From Candidatus Omnitrophota bacterium (GTDB lineage: Bacteria > Omnitrophota > Gorgyraeia > Tantalellales > Tantalellaceae): a DNA stretch of 43,424 bases. A program made the position numbers and the translations under genes. Numbering within the stretch: position 1 is the stretch's first letter; every line of letters starts with the position of its first letter. Below the pieces are notes generated by a model that worked only from the letters and a program-made list of their open reading frames with translations, ran no database searches and was not told where the DNA came from. The stretch covers positions 1-43,424 of the forward strand of contig JADHWG010000009.1 in NCBI GenBank assembly GCA_016783605.1, given 5' to 3'. Positions 8,580 to 17,900 of the stretch are shown here, one piece after another.

Positions 8580-8675
8580 TTGTCATCCCGGAATCCGCCG
8601 TCCATCATTTTGTCATCCCGGAATCCGCTCCCCTCATTTGTCCTCCCGGAATCCGCGGACGCGGATATCCGGGAT
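8580..8675. repeat. Three tandem copies of a CCCGGAATCCGC repeat plus one inverted
   Basis: Near-identical 19-mers beginning TTGTCATCCCGGAATCCGC start at 8580, 8610 and 8638 (the last with TCCTCC). GCGGATATCCGGGAT at 8661-8675 is an inverted partner. Spacers are 11 and 9 bp and not alike, so this is a short dispersed-repeat cluster, not CRISPR. It lies directly downstream of recR. Confidence 0.85.
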
Positions 8676-8690
8676 CTAAGTTCATTTAAC

Positions 8691-8718
8691 TTGACAGCCG
8701 ACAAAGAGATGCTATATT
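8691..8718 (+). promoter_or_regulatory. Sigma-70-type promoter for the membrane protein gene
   Basis: TTGACA at 8691-8696 is a perfect -35. TATATT at 8713-8718 is a good -10 at 16 bp spacing; TATTAT at 8715 is an 18-bp alternative. It lies 63-91 bp upstream of ATG 8782 and downstream of the repeat cluster that ends the dnaX-recR unit. Confidence 0.75.
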
Positions 8719-8781
8719 ATTAAGTAAGCCGTATTGGAAAAAGGCAAAAATTTTTAAACTTTTTCGCACAAGGAGGTTTCA

Positions 8782-9564
8782 ATGAGTGTTTTTGAAGCGG
8801 TAAAGAGTGGATTTGTTAAAGCGTCTAAGCTTGTGAATGTGATCTTGGTGTTCTTTGTTTTCAATACCGTGATCGGTTTGATCAGTCTGCCGCTTAGTAA
8901 TCCCGAGAGAGCCGGAGATTTTGGAATAATGGCGGTTTCCATTATTTCGAGTGTGGTGTTCTTTTTGATATTCGTGTTCCTTCAGGGCGGCGCGATGGGA
9001 TTAGTGAAGGATCAGATAAAAAAGTCTACCGCCAGTTTGGCTGATTTTCCAAATTACGGACGTAAATTTTATTTGAGGATATTGGGTCTTTTAGGGCTTT
9101 ATATCATCATCGCCATAGGAATTATTCTGATCCTGGGTTTGATTTCGGCGGCGATAGTCCTTTTGGGAGACAACATTGTGACTCGAAGTATTGTCGCGAC
9201 CATCGTGACGGTTTCCGCGATAGTTGCTATTACAATGATGGTTTATCCGATATACGCTATCGTAGTTGACGATGTAGGCACAATAGAAGCTTTCAAAAAG
9301 GGTATTCTTGCCGCGAAAACGCATTTTAGGACGACACTCGGACTTTTTCTTTGCTTGTTCGTGATCAGCGTTTTAATTTCGCTGGTAATCGGCTTCATCT
9401 TGGGTATGGTGATGGTGCCGCTAAATCCTAATTTGGGACAAGTTGTGATCGCTATCGTAAACGCTTTGGTTCAGTCATATCTTCCGGTTGTTATGATGGT
9501 AGCTTTCATGAGCTTCTACATGGCTCTGGAAAATAAGTCAACCGGTCAAAGTATCGGCGAATAA
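8782..9564 (+). CDS. Polytopic membrane protein of unknown function
   Basis: The 260-residue protein has about six hydrophobic segments: near 20-40, 50-72, 95-130, 135-158, 185-210 and 222-248. A hydrophilic segment at about 73-92 (LVKDQIKKSTASLADF) separates the first two from the rest. This is the layout of small inner-membrane proteins with a repeated amphipathic-helix/TM unit (DUF975-like or glycerophosphodiester-phosphodiesterase membrane-domain-like families), but I cannot assign it firmly. AGGAGG at 8771-8776 gives a near-ideal ribosome site for ATG 8782, and a consensus promoter precedes it. The gene seems to stand alone between recR and nifJ. Function unknown. Confidence 0.85.
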   Translation: MSVFEAVKSGFVKASKLVNVILVFFVFNTVIGLISLPLSNPERAGDFGIMAVSIISSVVFFLIFVFLQGGAMGLVKDQIKKSTASLADFPNYGRKFYLRILGLLGLYIIIAIGIILILGLISAAIVLLGDNIVTRSIVATIVTVSAIVAITMMVYPIYAIVVDDVGTIEAFKKGILAAKTHFRTTLGLFLCLFVISVLISLVIGFILGMVMVPLNPNLGQVVIAIVNALVQSYLPVVMMVAFMSFYMALENKSTGQSIGE

Positions 9565-9938
9565 CGGCGTTTTGGGTTTCATATAATAGTAGGGGACAAT
9601 TCGTAAATAGACAAGGTTATAACAAAATACGAATTGTCCCTATTTTTCTGCCTCAATACAATCTCGTAGGGTGTACATTGTCACAATTCGGGTAACAAAT
9701 TGGGAGTCAATTTGAAATACGTAGGGGCACGGCATGCCGTGCCCTCACAATGTTTTTTATTTGGTGAATCGTATGGTACGGTATGCCATGCCCATATTGA
9801 GGTGTAATCGGGGGTGCTGGCGGCTCGGACATACCAGCCAAAAGTCTATAGGAAGACTTTTGGCGGGTTTTGTGATAGAATAAGTGACCAATTTTGATAA
9901 AAAACACACTCAACTACAAATAATCAGGAGGTTATGTA
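9565..9938. repeat. Repeat-filled 374-bp spacer upstream of nifJ
   Basis: Three structures fill the gap. GTAG at 9589-9592 is followed by GGGACAATTCGTA (9593-9605), whose reverse complement lies at 9628-9640. A composite of family C and family B runs 9664-9746. An 11-bp stem hairpin follows at 9837-9864. I see no ORF with a ribosome site and no tRNA in the gap. The final 70 bp is AT-rich and holds AGGAGG (9926-9931) for nifJ, but no clear -35/-10 pair. Confidence 0.8.
9837..9864. terminator. Hairpin with 11-bp stem upstream of nifJ
   Basis: GCCAAAAGTCT (9837-9847) and AGACTTTTGGC (9854-9864) pair perfectly around a 6-nt loop and are followed by GGGTTTTG. It resembles an intrinsic terminator on the + strand, although the T-tract is short. 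It could end the membrane-protein transcript or act as a leader structure for nifJ. Confidence 0.55.
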
Positions 9939-12900
9939 ATGAAAAAGGGTATGGTTCCGCATGATGGCAATAGCAGTGTGGCGCATGTCGCGCACGCTAC
10001 AAATGAAGTAATAGCAATTTATCCTATAACGCCGTCCACTCCGATGGGCGAAATTTCCGATGCGAAGTCGGCTCGAGGCGAAAAAAATATATGGGGAACT
10101 GTTCCCGAAGTTGTTGAGATGCAGTCGGAAGGCGGGGCATCCGGAGCGGTTCACGGCGCTTTAACGACAGGCGCTCTTACGACCACTTTCACGGCTTCTC
10201 AAGGTTTACTTTTGATGATACCGAACATGTATAAGATCGCAGGCGAACTTACCCCGACGGTGTTTCATGTTGCGGCTCGGTCGCTCGCGTGCCAAGCGCT
10301 TTCAATTTTCGGCGATCATTCGGATGTTATGGCCGCGCGTAGTACCGGTTGGGCGCTTTTGGCTTCGACAAGCGTGCAGGAAGCTATGGATTTCGCTCTT
10401 ATTTCTCAGGCGGCCACGTTAGAATCAAGAATTCCGTTCGTACACTTTTTTGAAGGATTCAGGGTATCGCACGAGATCCAGAAAGTTGAAGAAATAACAT
10501 ATGACGAAATGCGGGAAATGCTGGATGAAAACCTCATTTTCGCGCACCGAAAATGGGGAATGAATCCGGAACATCCTGTTATCCGCGGCACTTCTCAAAA
10601 TCCGGACGTTTATTTTCAGGGAAGAGAAACAGTTAACAAATATTATGAGGCGTGTCCCGGAATAGTCCAAAAGACCATGGACAAATTCGCGAAGTTAGTC
10701 GGGAGAAAATATAAACTGTTTGACTACGTTGGCGCGCCGGATGCCGAACGCGTTATGGTGATCATGGGCTCAGGTGCCGAAGCCGTACATGAAACGGTCG
10801 AGCATCTCGTCTCAAGCGGTGAAAAAGTGGGTGTCATAAAAGTCAGGCTATACCGTCCGTTTGACGCGAGCGCTTTTATGAATGCCTTCCCGAAAACCAC
10901 AAAGTCCATCGCGGTATTGGACAGAACAAAAGAGCCCGGAAGTCTCGGCGAACCGTTGTATGAAGATGTGCGTACCGCCATCGGTGAGGCGTTTGACGAA
11001 GGCACGACTCCGTTTAAAGAATTTCCCGTTATAACGGGCGGCCGCTATGGACTCGGGTCGGCGGAATTTACTCCCGCGATGGTAAAAGGCGTATTTGATA
11101 ATCTCGCCGAGAAAAAACCCAAAAACCATTTTACGATCGGCATCAACGATGACGTGACGAAAACCAGCCTCAAATACGACGCGTCTTTCTGTACGGAATC
11201 TCCCGAGACATATCGCGCGATGTTTTACGGACTCGGGTCTGACGGAACGGTAGGCGCGAACAAAAATTCCATCAAAATAATCGGCGAAGAAACCGATAAC
11301 AATACACAAGGGTATTTTGTTTATGATTCAAAGAAAGCCGGCGCGGTAACGATCTCTCATCTCAGGTTCGGTAAAAAACCTTTGAGAAGTCCATACCTTA
11401 TTTGTAGAGCGAACTTCCTCGCGTGCCATAACTTCTCATTCTTAGAAAAATATGACATGCTGAAAAATCTGGTTGATGACGGCATTTTTCTGTTAACCTC
11501 GCCTTACGACAAAAATGAAGTATGGAAACACCTTCCCGCGAAAGTCCAAAAACAGATCGTTGATAAAAAACTTAAGTTCTACGTTATTGACGCGGTAAAG
11601 ATCGCCCGGTCGGTCGGGTTGGGCGGGCGCATTAACGTGATCATGCAGACCGCGTTTTTCGAAATATCAAAGATTTTAGACGAAACCAAAGCTCTCGCGG
11701 CGATAAAAAAAGCCATCGAGAAAACCTACGGACGAAAAGGCGAGAAAATCGTTGAAATGAATACGCGCGCGGTGGATATGGCGCTAGAGGCAATAGAAGA
11801 AGTATCCGTGCCGGAAACTTTCGCCGGAAAAATTGAAGAAAAAGAGATTCTTCCCGCGGACGCCCCTGAATTTGTCAAAACCACAACCGCGAAAATTCTT
11901 CGCGCGGAAGGAGATACCGTAAAAGTTTCCGAAATGCCGGCCGACGGAACATGGCCGACAGCGACTACGCAATATGAAAAACGGAATATCGCGTTAAATA
12001 TCCCTGTTTGGAATACTGAGGCGTGTATCCAGTGCGGAAAATGCGCGCTTCTTTGTCCGCATGCGGTTATACGCGCGAAATTATACAAAGAGGAACACTT
12101 GAAGGGTGCTCCTAAAACATTTAAGCATGCTGAACCTAAACCACCCAAGAGCGCCGCAGGATATGTTTATACGCTTCAGGTGGCGCCGGAAGACTGCACG
12201 GGTTGCGGGGTTTGTGTTGAATATTGCCCGATGAAACAGAAAGAAGCGATAAAAATGGTTCCGCAGGAAAACTTAAGAGAAACGGAACGTGAAAACCATA
12301 AATTTTTCTTAAATCTTCCTGAAACCGATCTTCATCTCCAACCGCGAAACATGAAGGGACTGCAGTTTACACGTCCGTTATTTGAATATTCGGGTGCCTG
12401 CGCGGGTTGCGGAGAAACGTCTTATGTAAAACTTTTGACGCAACTCTTCGGGGATAGAGCTTTGATAGCGAACGCGACGGGGTGTTCCTCCATTTATGGA
12501 GGAAACCTTCCGACAACGCCTTATTGCACTCGCCTCGACGGAAGAGGTCCGTCGTGGAACAACTCGCTTTTTGAGGATGCCGCGGAACTCGCCTATGGAA
12601 TGCGTCTCACTTCGGATAAATACGCCGAATACGCGCATGAGCTGGCGGAGAAAATAATAAAGTCCGACAGTTCCAACGCTGAGGTAAAAAAACTTCTTGA
12701 GGAGATCAAAGCGTGCGAGCAATTGACACAAGATGATTTCAAGAAGGTGAGAAGCGCGGTGGACAAACTTAAAAACCTGCTTGAAAAATGTTCCAAAAAA
12801 GAGTGCAAAGAACTCGGTAGTGTCGCGGACTATTTTATAAAGCGTTCGGTATGGGGACTCGGCGGTGACGGTTGGGCGTATGATATAGGATACGGCGGAC

Positions 12901-13502
12901 TCGACCATGTTCTTGCAACCGGTAGAAACGTGAACTTTTTGGTTCTGGACACCGAAGTTTATTCCAATACAGGCGGACAAGCTTCAAAATCTACTCCGAT
13001 GGGGGCTGTCGCGCGTTTTGCCGCAAGCGGTAAACCCATAGGCAAAAAAGATTTGGGGCTGATGGCTATCAGTTACGGATATGTGTATGTCGCGAAAGTT
13101 GCCATAGGCGCCGATCCTATGCAGACGGTGAAAGCTTTTATAGAAGCCGAAGCTTATGACGGTCCCTCAATAATAATCGCCTATTCTCACTGTATCGCGC
13201 ACGGATATAATCTGATCAAAGGGAACGCGGAGCAGAAAAATATGGTTGCTTCCGGACAATGGCCCCTTTTCAGATACAATCCGGCACTATCGGAAGAAAA
13301 CAAAAATCCGATGTCGCTTGACAGCCGTGAACCGTCGCTCAAACTGGAAGATTACATATATAATGAAAACCGCTACAACGTTCTCAAAAAAAGCGATCCG
13401 GCAAGAGCGAAAATGCTTCTTGAGAAACATCAAAAGCAGGTTACCGATCATTACGAGCTATACAAATATCTCGCCGCAAGAAAATCAAGCGGTTCCGAAT
13501 AA
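9939..13502 (+). CDS. nifJ: Pyruvate:ferredoxin (flavodoxin) oxidoreductase, single chain
   Basis: The 1,187-residue protein is a complete fused PFOR. It catalyses reversible oxidative decarboxylation of pyruvate to acetyl-CoA and CO2, reducing ferredoxin or flavodoxin. Order of domains: domain I (AIYPITPSTPMGE near residue 28; FEGFRVSHE near 165), transketolase C-like domain II, gamma domain (about 400-630), a two-[4Fe-4S] ferredoxin domain (C696, C699, C702, C706 and C753, C756, C759, C763), and the thiamine-binding domain. The latter has the proximal-cluster cysteines C821 and C824, GGDG at 975-978, and NTGGQASKSTP. An AGGAGG site precedes ATG 9939. Key cysteines and the thiamine motif are all present, so it should be active. 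It ties the organism to anaerobic pyruvate metabolism. No adjacent ferredoxin gene is present. Confidence 0.98.
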   Translation: MKKGMVPHDGNSSVAHVAHATNEVIAIYPITPSTPMGEISDAKSARGEKNIWGTVPEVVEMQSEGGASGAVHGALTTGALTTTFTASQGLLLMIPNMYKIAGELTPTVFHVAARSLACQALSIFGDHSDVMAARSTGWALLASTSVQEAMDFALISQAATLESRIPFVHFFEGFRVSHEIQKVEEITYDEMREMLDENLIFAHRKWGMNPEHPVIRGTSQNPDVYFQGRETVNKYYEACPGIVQKTMDKFAKLVGRKYKLFDYVGAPDAERVMVIMGSGAEAVHETVEHLVSSGEKVGVIKVRLYRPFDASAFMNAFPKTTKSIAVLDRTKEPGSLGEPLYEDVRTAIGEAFDEGTTPFKEFPVITGGRYGLGSAEFTPAMVKGVFDNLAEKKPKNHFTIGINDDVTKTSLKYDASFCTESPETYRAMFYGLGSDGTVGANKNSIKIIGEETDNNTQGYFVYDSKKAGAVTISHLRFGKKPLRSPYLICRANFLACHNFSFLEKYDMLKNLVDDGIFLLTSPYDKNEVWKHLPAKVQKQIVDKKLKFYVIDAVKIARSVGLGGRINVIMQTAFFEISKILDETKALAAIKKAIEKTYGRKGEKIVEMNTRAVDMALEAIEEVSVPETFAGKIEEKEILPADAPEFVKTTTAKILRAEGDTVKVSEMPADGTWPTATTQYEKRNIALNIPVWNTEACIQCGKCALLCPHAVIRAKLYKEEHLKGAPKTFKHAEPKPPKSAAGYVYTLQVAPEDCTGCGVCVEYCPMKQKEAIKMVPQENLRETERENHKFFLNLPETDLHLQPRNMKGLQFTRPLFEYSGACAGCGETSYVKLLTQLFGDRALIANATGCSSIYGGNLPTTPYCTRLDGRGPSWNNSLFEDAAELAYGMRLTSDKYAEYAHELAEKIIKSDSSNAEVKKLLEEIKACEQLTQDDFKKVRSAVDKLKNLLEKCSKKECKELGSVADYFIKRSVWGLGGDGWAYDIGYGGLDHVLATGRNVNFLVLDTEVYSNTGGQASKSTPMGAVARFAASGKPIGKKDLGLMAISYGYVYVAKVAIGADPMQTVKAFIEAEAYDGPSIIIAYSHCIAHGYNLIKGNAEQKNMVASGQWPLFRYNPALSEENKNPMSLDSREPSLKLEDYIYNENRYNVLKKSDPARAKMLLEKHQKQVTDHYELYKYLAARKSSGSE

Positions 13503-13522
13503 TAGCTCGGAACATCGATATT

Positions 13523-13780
13523 GTAGGGTGCGTATTGTCACAATTCAGGCAACAAATACGTAGGGGCACGGCATGCCGTGCCCTTATGAAGCCAATAGTT
13601 GATTTTAAATACAATGGGATGCTGTCGCAAAACACCTTTTTTGTCATTCCCGCCCCCCTTTGTCATTCCCGCGGAGGCGGGAAGACATCACCCCCGTTGT
13701 CATTCCCGCGGAAGCGGGGATCTATGATATAAAGTGAAGAGAAATTGTCGAAGGAGATTCCCGCTTCCGCGGGAATGACA
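13523..13780. repeat. Composite repeat cluster (C, B, G and CATTCCCGCGG families) before lipA
   Basis: A shortened family C copy joined to family B (GGGCACGGCATGCCGTGCCC) runs 13523-13584. A family G piece (TGCTGTCGCAAAACACC) is at about 13620-13637. TGTCATTCCCGC units follow from 13642, and an inverted pair TGTCATTCCCGCGGAAGCGG (13699-13718) and CCGCTTCCGCGGGAATGACA (13761-13780) closes the cluster. The right end runs straight into the ribosome-binding site of lipA. Confidence 0.85.
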
Positions 13781-13793
13781 AGGAGAGGCGAAA

Positions 13794-14675
13794 ATGACAA
13801 AGAGCGCGGGAATGACACTTAATCAAAAACACCCCACTTGGATACGCGCCAGGATCTCAACGAATGAAGATTATCTCGGCGTTCAAAAAATTCTCGAAGA
13901 TAAAAACCTTAATACCGTATGCGCGGAAGCGGCCTGTCCCAATAAAGGTGAATGCTGGACCCGGCGGCATGTTACATTTATGATCCTTGGGAAAGTCTGT
14001 ACGAGAAAATGCCGGTTTTGTAACGTCTCCGCCGGTGTTCCCGAGGCGGTAGATCCCGGCGAGACAAAAAGGATCGCCGAGGCGGTTCAAGCCTTGCGTT
14101 CGGATCATGTTGTCATAACTTCCGTCACACGCGACGATTTGCCGGATAAAGGCGCAAATCAATTCATACGCGCGGTGGAAGAAATTAGATCCCGCGCCCC
14201 AAACACAAAAATAGAACTTTTAATTCCGGACTTCGCCGCGGATACCCAACTTCTAAAAAGAATCGCTTTAACCGGCGCGGATATCATAGGACACAATATC
14301 GAGATGCCTGCGGCGCTATATCCCGAAATAAGACCGGAAGCGGACTATAAAACGTCTCTGGAAGTGCTGAATATTCTAAATTCGATGAAAAATGCCGGAG
14401 CGCCTATTTTAGTTAAATCATCAATGATGCTGGGCTTAGGTGAGACGGAAGAAGATATTCTGCTCACATTCAAAGATCTAAAAGAAGCGGGAGTCGATAT
14501 TCTCTACGCCGGCCAATATCTCGCCCCATCCAACCGCCACTGCCCCGTCAAAAAATACTATACCCCCCAAGAATTCAAATTTTTCCGCCAAAAAGCGACC
14601 CAATTAGATTTTCTCCAAATAGAAATAGCCCCAATGATAAGAAGTTCATACCAAACTCCCGATTCCACCTCGTAG
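13794..14675 (+). CDS. lipA: Lipoyl synthase
   Basis: The 293-residue radical-SAM enzyme inserts sulfur at C6 and C8 of protein-bound octanoate. The auxiliary [4Fe-4S] site is C43, C48, C54 (CAEAACPNKGEC), the radical-SAM cluster is C69-x3-C73-x2-C76 (CTRKCRFC), and the C-terminal RSSY serine ligand lies at about 286-289. ILVKSSMMLGLGETEEDI is also typical. A likely client in this window is GcvH; LplA lies 14 kb away. AAGGAG at 13780-13785 favours ATG 13794, but both this site and the first eight codons come from dispersed-repeat sequence (CGGGAATGACA motifs). The alternative ATG 13812 is also possible; both precede the conserved domain. No octanoyltransferase LipB is in the window. Confidence 0.97.
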   Translation: MTKSAGMTLNQKHPTWIRARISTNEDYLGVQKILEDKNLNTVCAEAACPNKGECWTRRHVTFMILGKVCTRKCRFCNVSAGVPEAVDPGETKRIAEAVQALRSDHVVITSVTRDDLPDKGANQFIRAVEEIRSRAPNTKIELLIPDFAADTQLLKRIALTGADIIGHNIEMPAALYPEIRPEADYKTSLEVLNILNSMKNAGAPILVKSSMMLGLGETEEDILLTFKDLKEAGVDILYAGQYLAPSNRHCPVKKYYTPQEFKFFRQKATQLDFLQIEIAPMIRSSYQTPDSTS

Positions 14676-14783
14676 GTGGAACGTATTGTGATGCGGGCAC
14701 ATGCAATGTGCCCCTACGGGTTGGCGGGGGTGTCCCACCAAAGTGATAATGTCCTATTTTAGAAACGTAGGTTTCAACCTACG
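14663..14783. repeat. Two family A hairpins flanking a family B palindrome
   Basis: TTCCACCT-CGT-AGGTGGAA at 14663-14681 starts inside the last codons of lipA. GGGCACATGCAATGTGCCCCTAC lies at 14695-14717. A second small family A copy, CGTAGGTT-TCA-AACCTACG-like, is at 14766-14783. All fall between lipA and the promoter of the giant gene. Confidence 0.8.
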
Positions 14784-14804
14784 AGGTTGTTTTAGGGGAT
14801 TTTG

Positions 14805-14834
14805 TTGTAAAAACTATCTTTTTGAGAGTATAAT
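14805..14834 (+). promoter_or_regulatory. Probable promoter of the giant gene
   Basis: TATAAT at 14829-14834 matches the -10 consensus. The -35 candidate is TTGTAA at 14805-14810, four of six consensus bases, at 18-bp spacing. The predicted 80-nt leader contains a small hairpin, GGTCGG (14860-14865) with CCGACC (14873-14878). Shine-Dalgarno complementarity before ATG 14924 is poor (TTAGG only). Confidence 0.6.
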
Positions 14835-14923
14835 ACTTTTTCGAAAGAATTATTTGCGAGGTCGGAAGTTTCCCGACCACTCAATTATTTAGTTCAAATT
14901 TTTTTAACCCCAAAAAGTTAGGC

Positions 14924-17900
14924 ATGAAAAAAAGAAGATATAATCCAATTTTAATGATAGCGAAGTGCGTGACGATGATGGTATTTTTTTCATTTTCACA
15001 AACTGCGGTTTCTTGGCCGGAGTCATGTTCGGGTATTTCGTCTCGGAATACTGTTCTTCAGGCACAGGGTATTTTGCAGGAAAATCGGGTTTTGGTCGAA
15101 TTAGAATTAATTAAGATGATGGCGTTGAAGAACTATACGTTTTCTGAAATAAACGCGGCATTGGATGAGTGTTATCATGAAAAAGGTACCAAGAGGAGTC
15201 TGTTACATATGACGCAGATTCCTAAAATTAACGGGAATAGCATGCAAATAGAAGTTAAATTTTTGCGAGGTACAAAAAAAGGAAGGACGATTAGATTAGT
15301 CTTGCCGTGTAAAGATTTAAAAAGGGTAGAAAATGGTCAAAATAATGTAAAAAGCGAGACTCGTAACGAAGACTATCTTGTCCATATAGGCGCGGAAATA
15401 AAAGATGGAAAACGAATTGGTGGGGAACTTATATCCGTGGGAGGTAATCGAAAAACTTTATACACGCTTATTATGGAATATCCTGATTGCGTTATAGAGA
15501 AAATGAGACTAAACAGTGAGGGAGGTTTTTCATTTAACAAGGAGAATTACTGGACGGTAATGGCAGGATATAAAAATGCTTTGGTTTTAGTAGAAGTAAT
15601 TAAAGGCCGGACAATGAGGGTTTATGATGAGAAGGGCAACAGGCTTTATCCCCCGGAGAAAAATCTTGTCTATATCAATGCTGAAATCACCGATGGCAAA
15701 AGGATTGGAGGTGAATTGATCGGCAGTGCTTTCACAACGGCAGAACTGAATAAAATAATTGCAGAACATTCTCATTGCGTTGTAGAAAGAATTAAATTAG
15801 GAATTAACGGGAGGTTTGGTTTTAATAATAAAGTTTATTGGCAGACAATGGCGGGATATAAAAATGTTTTAGTTACAGTGGAAGTCATAAACGGTCAGGC
15901 AGTGGGTGTGTATGATACACGTGGATTAAAACTATACCCTGCCAGTGAAAATCTTCTTTTTGTTGGAGGGAGAATCAAAGATGGGAAAAGAGTTGGCGGT
16001 GAATTCGTAAGCGGGACTTTGCATAAACTAGAATTAAATAAAATGATTAAAGCAAATCCTGACTGTATTATAGAGAAAGTCAGACTAACTAAACAGGGAG
16101 GGCTTAAGATCAATAAGATATGCTATTGGCAGACAATGCCGGGATATGAAAATGCTTTGGTTACAATTGTGATAGCTCAAGGTCGGGTAAAAGATGTGTA
16201 TGGTCCGCGAGGCGCTTGCATATATCCACTTAGTGAAAATTTTGTTTATGTTAACTCGCAAATCAAAGAAGGAAAAAGAGTTGGCGGTAAGTTTGTGGAA
16301 AGCAGGAGCAATAAAGACAGTCTTAATTGGCTGGTCAAAAAATATCCGAGTTGCATCATAGAAAAAGTAATATTGAATAAAAAAGGCGGGCTATTATTGA
16401 ACAGGAAATCCTATTGGTATTCAATGCCGGGATATGAGAATGCCCCGGTTACGATAGAAATGGCGGAGGCGGATGTAAAGAAAGTCTATGACAAGAAAGG
16501 AATTCAAATATATCCGTTTAACAAGAATCATGTTTATATTAATGCGAAAATTAAAAATGGGAGAAGAAGCGGTGGTGAGCTCACGAGAACTGCGGGTAGC
16601 AGAAAAATGTTAAATAAGCTAATTGAAAAATATCCTGATTGTGTTATAGAAAAAGTAAAATTAGACTGTGATGGTGGACTAACATTTAACAAACAATGTT
16701 ATTGGTCTATGCTGAAGTTTTATGAAAATGCTTTTGTTATGGTGAAGGTAGTAAATGCCTGGGTAATGGAGGTGTATGATGAGGGTGGTATACAATTATA
16801 TCCGTTTTGTGAAAACCAGATCTATATGAATGCGATAATTAGAAACGGGACAAAAGTTGGCGGTATTTTTATCGGCATTGCCTCTGACGAAAAACAATTA
16901 ATCCGGTTAATTAATGAATATCCCGATTGTGTTATAACAAAAGTAAAACTAAACGGCAGGGGAGGTTTTGAGTTCAATGGCAAGACTTATTGGAAAGAGA
17001 TGCCGGGACATGAAAACAGTTTTGTTACCATAGGTTTTAAAAAAGGTGAAATAACAGGAATATACGACGAACAAAGAAGCCGACTATATCCCGCGAAAAA
17101 AAGCCAGATTTATACTAACGCCGAGATTAAAAATGGGAAAAGGATTGGAGGTAACTTTGTCGGGGAAGTGGGTAATCAAAAAGAACTAAAGAGGATGTGC
17201 AATATATATTCCGATTGCGTAATAGAAAATTGGCAGCTTGGGATTTATGGCAGATTTCGTATTAACAAAGAACTTTTGTGGCACAGAAAAAAAGGATATG
17301 AAAATGCGAAACTTACAGTAGCAATAGTAGAGGGCAAGGTAACGCGAGTGTATGATAAACAAGGCGGATTAGTATATCCTTTTGAAAAAAACTGTGTTTT
17401 TACCGGCGCAATAATTAGAAGAGGAAAAAAGGTTAATGGCGAATTTGTGGGAAGCGCGGAGAACGCGGAAGAATTAGGTAAGATGGTCAAAAAATATCCG
17501 AATTCTATTATCGAAAAGGTTTCATTGGATTCGAAAGGTGGTTTTGAGTTTAATGGCAAGACTTATTGGAAAGAGATGAAAGGGTATGAGAATGTTCTTG
17601 TTACAATCGAGATCGTGAATGGAAACGTTACAAGTGTACATAACGAACAATGTGTTTGTTTGTATCCGGCTGATGAGAATCTTTTTTTTGTTAATGCCAC
17701 AATTGAACATGGAAAGATGATAAGTGGTGAATTTATAGCTAAAGGCAAAAGCAAACGTGAATGTTGTAAGCTTATCGCAGAATACCCCAACTGTGTTGTA
17801 AGTAAGAAGCGACTAAATCCCAAAGGTGGATTGATTTTTAATAGGAAGATTTATTGGCAAGGAATGAAGGGGTATGAAAATAGTTTAGTTTTAGTCGAGG

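Noticed and set aside
8580-8660. CRISPR-like array of three repeats
   Set aside because: Spacers are about 10 bp, units are dispersed elsewhere in the window, and there are no cas genes.
9837-9864. T-box or other amino-acid leader before nifJ
   Set aside because: Only a single simple hairpin is present; no T-box sequence or anticodon-like stem is recognisable.
13246-13563. Plus-strand open frame overlapping the end of nifJ
   Set aside because: It lies in another frame of nifJ, runs into repeat sequence and has no ribosome site.
14701-14892. 63-codon frame between lipA and the giant gene
   Set aside because: It is made of repeat sequence and spans the predicted promoter; no ribosome site.
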